64,000 nucleotides of DNA from NCBI RefSeq assembly GCF_000208745.1, contig NC_030850.1:18845069-18909068 (forward strand), given 5' to 3'. Within the stretch, counting starts at the first letter, position 1; the number at the start of each line of letters is the position of its first letter. A program made the position numbers and the translations under genes. Shown here piece after piece: positions 29,772 through 39,706 of the stretch. The notes below the pieces were generated by a model. That model saw only the letters and a program-made list of their open reading frames with translations. It made no database searches and was not told where the DNA came from. The stretch comes from Theobroma cacao (taxonomy: Eukaryota; Streptophyta; Magnoliopsida; Malvales; Malvaceae).

Positions 29772-31284
29772 ATTCATAACACAATTTAGCCTTTGCCTAC
29801 CCGTATCAGGTACTTTGCCTTGATAATTACTCAAAAATAAATTGAAACTTGTGGGGGGAGTAGCTCGTTTCACAATTTATACCTTACATCTACAAGTATA
29901 TTGAGACCGTAACCTTATCAAGTCTACATAATGGTAAGATAATCATTGCCTTAAACCCACATTTCCAGACATCCTTATATTTGCAACATATCTTTATACT
30001 TATGTGACATATCAGTCACAACCTCCAACTTGACTATATAAAACTAACTTAGTATGATTACATTGATTATCCTTAAGCTTCTTATGCGCAACGTAACAAC
30101 ATCCATATTTCTCCCATCATTCATCTCACTTTTCATTCACTCTTTCCTTAGCTTTTTAACAAGGCTTAATCTCTCGTCTCCCTTAATTCTTAGGACTTGA
30201 CTTTAATCTGCGTAATGTTTATCTTAATATGTCACATAGCAATTTAGAAACTTCTCTATTCATTCGTATAAAGACTTTCCAAGATCTTAAAAATCCAATT
30301 AACAAAGCTTAACATCAAGTCCAATGACCATAATTCAGCTCGTAAGTTTAACTTCACATTTTTCATATCTCATTCATGTGTCCTAGACATGAGGTGTTCC
30401 TAGTTCTGCGGCGCGATGGCAGTTGGAGTTTACTTGACCAACGCTATTCGGCTGCATTTAAGGTTACTACATTGATCATCCTCAACTGTTTGGTTTTCCT
30501 ACAAGCTTACGTCACAATTTCCATAACCATTTATATTATCTTGTGCTTATCACATATAATAGGCAAAGTCAATATTTTCAAATTAAACCTTGGAATCTCG
30601 TAATCACTTGATTAAAATCCAAACCAGCTCCATCTAAGTTGTTATACATATATTCCACACAAATTCTCATACTAAAGATTTCGGAAGCCCAACACCATTT
30701 ATGTATAGGCAGAGCAAACTCAATTAACATAATGCACTTACCTCTGTGTACGTGAGTATCAATTTATACCTCCCTTAATACTTAGATTTATAAACCTCAA
30801 ATGAATCTCAACAATCACTATTTATTCCGGTCAAAATATGCTTCTTATTACCATTATCGTACGTTCTTCTTTATATTAACCTCAAATACCACTCATAGTC
30901 ATCAAATTTCTTCCCATTGACAATCATGGCTCAAATTTTAACTCCACAAAATGAATGAGTTATTACGGACCTATTAGTCCAGCTCCACTTTCCTCCATCC
31001 TTAGTCGGAGCAGTATATCATTACATCAACCTTTTAACAGGAGCATTTACTTTAAATCTTTCCAACAGTAGCTCGTATCTCGGGTGGCATCTCAAACTCG
31101 GATAATGACACCACTTATGAACTTTACAAGACGTTAGAAGAAGAGTAGGTTACTAGGAATAAGAGTTTATATAGCCTCTTGTTTATGACTTGTGCTGCAG
31201 TCACAAACCATAAACAAGACTCTACATTAACTCCGATAACTTCACTGACTGACACAAGAATTCATAAGACTCGACTAAACCTAA

Positions 31285-31297
31285 GGCTCTAATACCA
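31285..31297 (-). other. Primer-binding site of the L element
   Basis: On the minus strand TGGTATTAGAGCC begins four bases inside the 5' LTR edge (31302). It differs at one base from TGGTATCAGAGCC, the usual plant site complementary to initiator methionine tRNA. Confidence 0.8.
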
Positions 31298-31667
31298 ACG
31301 TTGTAACGACCCCTCCTTGGTCGCTACCAACGTCCGAGACCTCTGGGAGATCCCGTCAAGTCCCGAACAAGCCTTAAAGAAATTTCTCAATAACTCAATG
31401 TATATTTCTACTAAACCGTATTCATATTTGAACCATAAATATTTAAAGCATGAATTCAACAATAACCATAGCCATTAAATTTTGACTTTAAGTCATGAGA
31501 GCACAATTAAATACATTAAGTTCAAAAATCTCAAATTTTCCGTTTATATCAAAACTAATATTTGTTTACATAGTAAAACCAGAGTACTACAATTCAACCT
31601 CTAACAGTGGAGCGACTCGGAAAAAAATGCTATGAGATGCCTTTACCTATCTGCGGTGGACCGTATG

Positions 31668-34622
31668 TGTAAAGCCCGACCTTATAAAATACTATTCATG
31701 ACATACATGTGATGATAGCATGATTGCATGCTAGGAGAGTCCCGAAAAATTTACAAAAGTCGGTATTGTACCTAGAGGTACAACAAAGTTTATTTAATCC
31801 TCGAACTAGATCAAATAGGAATTTTAAGGTGAGATTAAGAGTTTCACAGTTCATGGATGACTTAAAATGGTAATTTGGAGTTTGAGGATCAATTTGGAGT
31901 CAAATCGGAATTTTCACTAACTAGGGGCAAAATGGTCATTTGCCACTTGAGGACAAAATGGGAATTTTAGAAAAGATTTTTTTGACCCCATTTGACTTAT
32001 TAGAGTATAATTTGACTTATTGAAGTATGATTTGAGGTTTAGAAGTGAAAAATTTTAATTTCGGTATAATTTGGAGTAAAGGGGTAAAATGGTAATTTTG
32101 CCACCTCAGGGGCAAAATTGTAATTTTCCACCACCAGGATATTTTTTCCAGCACATGGTCTTCCTTTGTCTTCATCTTTGACCCTTGACTAAACATGTGG
32201 TGGAGATAAAATGTTTAAATTTTTAAAATTTTAAAAACGGGCCAATGACATGATGCCATGTGTCATGCCTTTATTAATTTATTATTTTCCTTTTTAAAAG
32301 GCACAAAATCAGCCCATCTTCCACCCCATGGCCGGCCAAACCAGCAAGAAGAGAGAGAAAACAAAAACAAAACCCTAGAGAGAGAAAATCAAAGAAAAAG
32401 TGTGAATTTTCAAGGAAATTAAGTGAAAAAGGTGAGTTTTTTTTATTAAGCTTGAGTTTTCTTATTCCCAAGCATTTCTCTTTATTTTCCATGATTAAAT
32501 TACATGTTTTCATGATGAATTCAATTCTGAAAAAATGGGTTAGGAGAGAGAAAGTTGTTGGATTTATTTGATTTTAATTTATGTTAGTGTTTTTAGTTAG
32601 TTTAGCATATTTAGAAACAAAACAACAAGAAAAGAATTTATTTTCTCCCCCAACCATTAATGGCTGAATTTACCATGTAGTGAGTGAGGATGAGTTTGAT
32701 TTTATTCTAGGAGAATTGGTTAAGGAATAATGAATTATGAGCCTAGAAAAATAATGGGAATTTTCGGAGCAAAAATACGAATTTTTACCCACTAGGGGTA
32801 TTTTCGTAATTTGCTGTTGGGACTGATAATTTGCACCACACTGAGGGACATTAAGTTAATTTGGGTGCAATTGAGGTATAGAAACTGAAAAGAATTAAAT
32901 TGGAGTTTAAACGGACCCGTTAGGAATTTAATCGGGTGATAAGACGAATTAGGCCAATACCGGGTTTAGATAGTTACCAGTGCATTTTTGCATTCCATAT
33001 CATGCATTGGTAGTCTAAATTAGTTTAATTTTGATTTAGTACCAACTTGGTGAAACTCTCGATTTTGTACTGTGTCAAGGTGGTGAGTCCTCCGATAAAG
33101 GCAAGGAAATTGCATCCGAGGACCAGTAGACAGAGTGCTTCGAAAGTCTGCATTCTAGACATTGTGAGTAAACTTACTGTCATTTTAATTATCTAGGGTG
33201 GTTTTTAGATGCTTTCATGAATTCTATGGAAAAAGGAATTTAAAAAGATAAATTTTCATGTTTTATGAATAAATGAGTTTCAATGAAATTAAATTATAAA
33301 TTGTTTTGAAATTAATAGTGATTTTGAAAAATAGAGTACACGGAGACTGTTAATTGTGGCAATTTGATTGTTTAAATTAACTGGCTTATGATAAATCGAG
33401 CATGATTGGCTAGTTGGCAATTGTATTGAAATGCGAATTGTTTGGTTACCTTGAAAAACTACGAATTACAAAATTGCCATATCATGTTATTGAGTTTTAT
33501 TATATGGTGGATTATATATTAATTAATCACTGCAGTAGGGGGTTTCTGTGGACCAGCCTTTTAGAGGGGCACGGTAAACCCCATTATATTCTTACCTCGA
33601 ACGGAGAGGCGCGTAGGGTATCTCCTGGGGTAAAGTTTAGGGTTCACTTCACGCTAAACCACCACGTGAGGGGGAACTCAGCCAACGCCAAGGAACGGCT
33701 ATGTTTTCAAAACAAAAACATGATTTATGTGAAATGTGAATTTTAATAGCCTTGGCGGTCTCGGTAGGATGCCTCGGCCAAGGTGTCCCCGAGAATGGAT
33801 TTATGGCACAAGCCTAGATTTTTATGAGATTCATAAGCCTCTTTACGTGTTTTGAACAAAATGTGTTCTAATGCTATAACCCAGTTTATGATGATTTACT
33901 TTATTGTCTCCATGTACTCAACTCTAGATGTTTATGATGATGTTTGTTTACTCATTGGGATTTTATAATCTCACCACCCTCCTTTCCACCCATTTCAGGT
34001 TCAGTATAGACTGTAGATAGCTGATCTCATCGAGGACTACAGTGGGATCTGCATTTTCCAAACCGTAGGTTCACAGTCCTCTTTACTTTTGTTTATTCGG
34101 GGGCACTCTTGTTATTGTAAATTAAATTAAATATTTTGGCTTACTGTATTTAAGTATGTATAAATTTATTTAGCTTTTACGTTATAAAAATTATTCACGT
34201 ATAACTCTATAAATATTGTTTTATAAGAAAATAGAATATTTTACTTAATATTTCTTTTATTTTCTTATTATATTCAAATAACCATAATTTCGTTTTAAAT
34301 GAAGATTTTAGACTTTTAAACTCATTTTGAATATGAATTGTGTGTTTTGTACTTGTATATTACGTTTTAGCCAGTTTTAAAATTTTTGAGAAAAATGACC
34401 AAAATACCCTTGTGAGACGAAAAATTAATATTTTATTTGTTTAAAGTTGGAAACAGCTTAAAATATTTTAGAACACGATATTTGACAATGGTTGCTCACA
34501 AGGGAACAGAGAAACTGATAGTAAAGCCTTGCGGGGTTTCGGGTTGACATTCCGGGCAATAAGTGTCTACCGGGACACCGCGGCGGTTGTCACGGGCTCG
34601 AGGGGAGTACCGGGTCGTGACA
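31668..34622 (+). repeat. 5' LTR of the gypsy element
   Basis: 2955 bp. A TATA-like TTTTTAAAAGG near 32290 is followed by a leader-like A-rich stretch and a strong donor-like AAG|GTGAGT at 32432. The conserved short coding-like block is at about 33079-33130, a second donor-like GTGAGTAA at 33174-33181, and the GC-rich core at about 33525-33800. The 110-codon frame 33414-33746 lies within the LTR and is not conserved in related LTRs. Confidence 0.95.
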
Positions 34623-34629
34623 ATTCGAT

Positions 34630-34641
34630 TGGTATCAGAGC
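34630..34641 (+). other. Primer-binding site of the gypsy element
   Basis: TGGTATCAGAGC seven bases after the LTR end, the standard plant site complementary to the 3' end of initiator methionine tRNA, used to prime minus-strand DNA synthesis. Confidence 0.93.
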
Positions 34642-34811
34642 TTTTGGTTTTCAAGATCAAAGTTTTTAGTTTTAAAGTTGTTTTAAATATTTACAATATC
34701 AGTGTGGCCCCGGATTAAGTTAAGTTAGGTTAGGTTGAATAGAATGCATGCATTTGCATATAGAGCCTAAGGTTACCTAAACTTGCTCGTATTTTTTTTA
34801 TATAGATTATA

Positions 34812-37800
34812 ATGCCTCCTCGACGCGGACGCCCACCTCTCACTAGATCGGTTGGGAGGGGAAGAGGTCGTTCCCAACGTCATCAGCCAGATACAGTAGA
34901 GGAGGAATCAGCTGCATCTACCATTCGGGCAGCACCTGCTGCTGAGCAGGCCGATAGTCCTCCACATCCTCCATCTCCTCAGCCACCTACTGGTATTCCC
35001 GCCATGCCTACTGAGGCAGCACAGGCATTGGCAGCTTTCTTTGCAGCAATGGCTGGTCAAGCTCAGACTGGTCAAGTTCCACCTGTAGTGCCTCCAGCTA
35101 CTCCTTTAGTTCCACCACCAATACAAGATGTATCCATTTCCAAGAAGCTGAAGGAGGCTAGGCAATTGGGTTGTGTATCTTTCACTGGTGAGTTGGATGC
35201 CACTGTGGCAAAGGACTGGATTAATCAGGTGTCCGAGACTCTCTCTGATATGGGATTAGATGATGACATGAAGCTGATGGTGGCTACGAGATTATTAGAG
35301 AAGAGGGCTCGTACTTGGTGGAATTCGGTGAAGTCCCGTTCCGCTACTCCTCAGACATGGTCCGATTTTCTCAGGGAATTCGATGGTCAGTATTTCACTT
35401 ATTTCCATCAAAAAGAAAAGAAGAGAGAATTTCTGAGTTTGAAACAGGGAAATCTAACTGTAGAGGAGTACGAGACTCGTTTTAACGAGTTGATGTTATA
35501 TGTGCCGGATCTGGTGAAATCTGAGCAGGATCAGGCCAGCTATTTCGAGGAAGGGCTCCGTAATGAGATCAGAGAGCGAATGACAGTGATTGGTAGGGAG
35601 CCACATAAGGAGGTGGTACAGATGGCTTTACGGGCTGAGAAGCTCGCGACTGAGAATAGAAGGATTCGGACTGAGTTTGCAAAAAGGAGGAATCCTGGTA
35701 TGTCTTCTAGTCAGCCAGTAAAAAGAGGCAAGGACTCAGCGACTTCAGGGAGCACTACTTCTGTTTCCGTGACATCTCCTCGACCTCCATTTCCACCATC
35801 ACAGCAGAGACCTTCGAGGTTTAGCAGATCTGCTATGACTGGTTCTGGGAAGAGTCTCGGAGGTTTTGACAGATGCAGAAATTGTGGGAATTATCATAGT
35901 GGGCTATGTAGAGGGCCAACAAGATGTTTCCAATGTGGACAGACGGGTCACATTAGGAGTAATTGCCCACAGTTAGGACGAGCCACTGTAGCTGCATCAT
36001 CTCCACCAGCTCGCACAGATATACAGAGGAGAGATTCTTCTGGGTTACCACAGAGACAGGGAGTAGCCATACGGTCTGGTGTGGAGAGTAATACCCCGTC
36101 ACATCCACCTTCGAGACCACAGACTCGTACCGCGACAAGAGTTTTTGCTGTGACAGAAGATGAGGCACGAGTCCGACCTGGAGCAGTGACAGGTACTATG
36201 TCTTTATTTGATAAAGATGCTTATGTTTTGATAGATTCTGGCTCAGATAGATCTTATGTGAGTACGACATTTGCATCAATTACTGATAGAAACCTGTCAC
36301 CATTAGAGGAAGAAATTGTAGTGCATACCCCTCTAGGAGAACAGTTGATTAGAAATACTTGTTATAGAGACTGTGGGGTAAGGGTAGGTGAGGAAGAATT
36401 TAGGGGTGACTTAATTCCTCTAGAGATCTTGGATTTTGATTTAATATTAGGTATGGACTGGTTAACTGCACATCGGGCGAACGTGGATTGTTTCCGAAAA
36501 GAAGTTGTTCTTCGGAATTCGGAGGGAGCAGAGATTGTGTTTGTAGGGGAACGTCGAGTATTACCATCTTGTGTAATCTCGGCCATCAAAGCTTCAAAAT
36601 TAGTGCAAAAAGGGTATCCGACTTATTTGGCATACGTGATCGATACTTCAAAGGGGGAACCTAAGTTAGAGGATGTCCCAATAGTAAGTGAGTTTCCTGA
36701 TGTATTTCCTGATGATTTACCGGGAATACCTCCTAATCGAGAGCTTGAGTTCCCTATTGATTTACTTCCGGGTACCGCACCTATTTCTATTCCTCCATAT
36801 AGAATGGCTCCAGCAGAGTTGAAGGAACTGAAAGCCCAGTTGCAAGATTTGGTGGATAAAGGTTTCATTCGCCCTAGCATTTCTCCTTGGGGAGCACCAG
36901 TCCTATTTGTAAAGAAGAAAGATGGCACTCTTCGATTGTGTATTGATTACCGTCAGCTGAACCGAGTGACCATCAAGAATAAATACCCTTTACCCCGGAT
37001 AGATGATCTTTTTGATCAATTACGAGGTGCTATGGTATTCTCTAAGATTGATTTGAGATCTGGGTACTATCAGTTGAGGATTAAGGAGCAGGATGTACCT
37101 AAGACTGCCTTCAGGACGCGTTATGGGCATTATGAGTTTCTGGTGATGCCGTTTGGTTTGACTAATGCCCCGGCAGTTTTTATGGATCTTATGAACAGGG
37201 TGTTCCATCCATACTTGGATAAGTTTGTGATAGTATTCATCGATGACATCCTGGTTTATTCGAAGAATGATGATGAACATGCTGCCCATTTGCGCATTGT
37301 GTTGCAAACTTTGCGCGAGAGACAACTCTATGCCAAGTTCTCTAAATGTGAATTCTGGTTGAAGGAAGTGGTTTTCTTGGGACATGTGGTGTCCGGAGCT
37401 GGAATTTATGTCGATCCCAAGAAGATTGAGGCAATCTTGCAATGGGAGCAACCGAGAACGGTAACTGAGATTCGTAGTTTCCTTGGCTTAGCCGGTTATT
37501 ACCGGAGATTTGTTCAGGGATTTTCTTTGATAGCAGCTCCTCTGACTCGTTTGACTCGTAAAGGAGTTAAGTATGAGTGGGATGATGTTTGTGAGAATCG
37601 ATTTCAGGAGCTAAAGAACCGGTTAACCTCCGCTCCCGTTTTAACACTTCCTGTTAGTGGAAAAGAATTTGTGGTATATAGCGATGCATCTAAGTTGGGA
37701 TTAGGGTGTGTGTTGATGCAGGACGAGAAAGTAATAGCTTATGCTTCCCGACAGTTGAAGAAGCACGAGACGAATTACCCTACTCATGACTTGGAGTTAG

Positions 37801-39667
37801 CAGCAGTAGTATTCGCATTGAAGATTTGGAGACATTATTTATATGGTGAGCGTTGTCGGATTTTTTCTGATCATAAAAGTTTGAAGTATTTGCTCACCCA
37901 GAAAGAGCTTAACTTGAGACAGAGACGATGGTTGGAGTTGATTAAGGATTATGACTTAGTGATTGATTATCATCCGGGAAAAGCAAATGTTGTAGCGGAT
38001 GCCTTAAGTCGTAAATCCTCATCGTCGTTAGCAACACTTCAAAGTTCTTATTTTCCGATGTTACTTGAGATGAAATCTCTAGGGATCCAGTTGAATAATG
38101 GTGAGGATGGAACCCTACTTGCTAGTTTCGTCGTGAGACCTTCATTGTTGAATCAGATAAGAGAATTGCAGAAATCTGATGATTGGTTGAAACAGGAAGT
38201 TCAAAAGCTGCAAGATGGAGAAGCTAGTGAGTTTAGACTCAGCGATGATGGTACTTTCATGCTTAGAGACCGAATTTGTGTTCCTAAGGATGATCAATTG
38301 AGACGAGCTATTTTGGAGGAAGCTCATTCTTCCGCCTACGCTTTACATCCCGGAAGCACCAAGATGTATCGGACTATTAAAGAAAGTTATTGGTGGCCGG
38401 GTATGAAACGAGACATAGCAGAGTTTGTAGCGAAATGTCTCACATGCCAACAGATCAAGGCGGAGCATCAAAAACCGTCAGGTACTCTTCAACCTTTACC
38501 GATTCCTGAATGGAAGTGGGAACATGTGACTATGGACTTTGTATTGGGTTTGCCGCGGACACAAAGTGGGAAGGATGCTATTTGGGTGATTGTGGATAGA
38601 TTGACTAAGTCCGCCCATTTCTTGGCTATCCATAGCACGTATTCTATTGAGAGGCTGGCAAGACTTTATATAGATGAGATTGTGAGATTACACGGAGTCC
38701 CAGTTTCTATTGTGTCAGATCGAGACCCTCGATTTACTTCTCGATTTTGGCCGAAATTTCAGGAAGCTCTTGGAACTAAATTGAGATTTAGTACTGCCTT
38801 TCATCCACAGACAGATGGTCAATCTGAGAGAACTATTCAGACCTTGGAGGATATGTTACGGGCTTGTGTCATTGACTTTATCGGGAGTTGGGACAGACAC
38901 TTGCCATTGGTGGAGTTTGCTTATAATAACAGTTTTCAGTCTAGTATTGGGATGGCACCATACGAGGCTTTGTATGGAAGGAAATGCCGAACTCCGCTCT
39001 GTTGGGATGAAGTAGGTGAGAGGAAATTGGTGAATGTGGAATTGATTGATTTGACAAACGATAAGGTCAAAGTTATCCGAGAGCGATTAAAGACAGCTCA
39101 AGATAGGCAGAAGAATTATTCGGATAAACGAAGGAAAGATTTGGAGTTTGAAGTCGACGATAAAGTTTTTCTTAAGGTTTCTCCTTGGAAAGGTAATAAT
39201 TTGAAATTTCCAAGTATTAAATCTTATTTGATTATACTATTGTGATAATTTGTGGTATTTATTGGATGATGAAAGGTGTGATTCGATTCGCGAAGAGGGG
39301 AAAGCTCAATCCAAGATACATTGGACCTTTTCGTATCATTGAAAGGATTGGGCCAGTGGCTTACAGACTTGAATTACCCCCAGAGTTAGATCGAATTCAT
39401 AATGTCTTCCATGTCTCGATGTTGAAAAAGTATGTTCCCGATCCCTCTCACATTTTAGAGACACCTCCCATTGAGTTGCATGAGGATTTGAAGTTCGAGG
39501 TGCAGCCTGTACGTATTCTAGATCGAAAGGATCGAGTGCTAAGGAACAAGAGCATTCCAATGGTGAAAGTATTGTGGAAGAATGCTCGAATGGAGGAGAT
39601 GACGTGGGAAGTCGAGAGCCAGATGAGAAACCAATATCCACATCTTTTATTCGAATCAGGTAAGTGA
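34812..39667 (+). CDS. Gag-Pol polyprotein of the gypsy element, interrupted near its end
   Basis: One open frame of 1477 codons from ATG 34812 to a stop at 39243-39245, then a second frame continuing the family sequence to 39667. Gag carries a retrotransposon_gag domain (about residues 150-280) and a CCHC knuckle C372/C375/H380/C385. Protease has D475-S-G in place of the commoner DTG. RT has FIDD at 809-812. RNase H has D958. Integrase has a zinc-binding region starting near H1179 and catalytic D1242, D1303, E1339 with the expected D-35-E spacing. The tail (from 39276) contains the GPF/Y module and a chromodomain-like [14 protein letters not shown] segment. Between residue 1460 and that tail lie 83 extra bases (39193-39275) that shift the frame and bring an early stop. 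The ATG is preceded by a good 3' splice-site motif (TATAG at 34801-34805). Apart from the interruption no stop is seen. Confidence 0.93.
39193..39275 (+). other. 83-bp intron-like interruption in integrase
   Basis: Starts GTAATA and ends AAAG, and is more AT-rich than the surrounding gene. Without it the flanking codons keep the family reading (WKG followed by VIRF). A 7-bp direct repeat GAAAGGT lies at both edges. It may be a young spliceosomal intron (weak acceptor, no clear polypyrimidine tract), a small transposon or filler insertion with a target duplication, or a disabling mutation. Confidence 0.8.
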
Positions 39668-39692
39668 AATTTTGAGGTCAAAATTTTATTTT

Positions 39693-39706
39693 AAGGGGGG
39701 TAGTGC
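39693..39706 (+). other. Polypurine tract of the gypsy element
   Basis: AAGGGGGG followed by TAGTGC immediately before the 3' LTR start at 39707; the purine run is where plus-strand priming is expected. Confidence 0.75.

Larger units (their letters stand above)
22552..31284 (-). other. Non-coding internal region of the L element
   Basis: Three pieces belong to the element: about 22552-24022, 26885-26910 and 29777-31284. The rest is two solo LTRs. No frame longer than about 75 codons is found in these pieces and none resembles gag or pol on either strand, including with stops. A small GC-richer patch at 30390-30450 is unexplained. Confidence 0.7.

Noticed and set aside
33414..33746. A 110-codon open frame present identically in both gypsy LTRs (also 41453-41785)
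   Set aside because: It is identical only because the LTRs are nearly identical. The frame runs across the non-coding LTR core and is not kept in related LTRs (25860-26165, 63480-63757).
36362..37451. Minus-strand frames of 75-143 codons within gag-pol
   Set aside because: They are antisense shadows of the long gag-pol frame.
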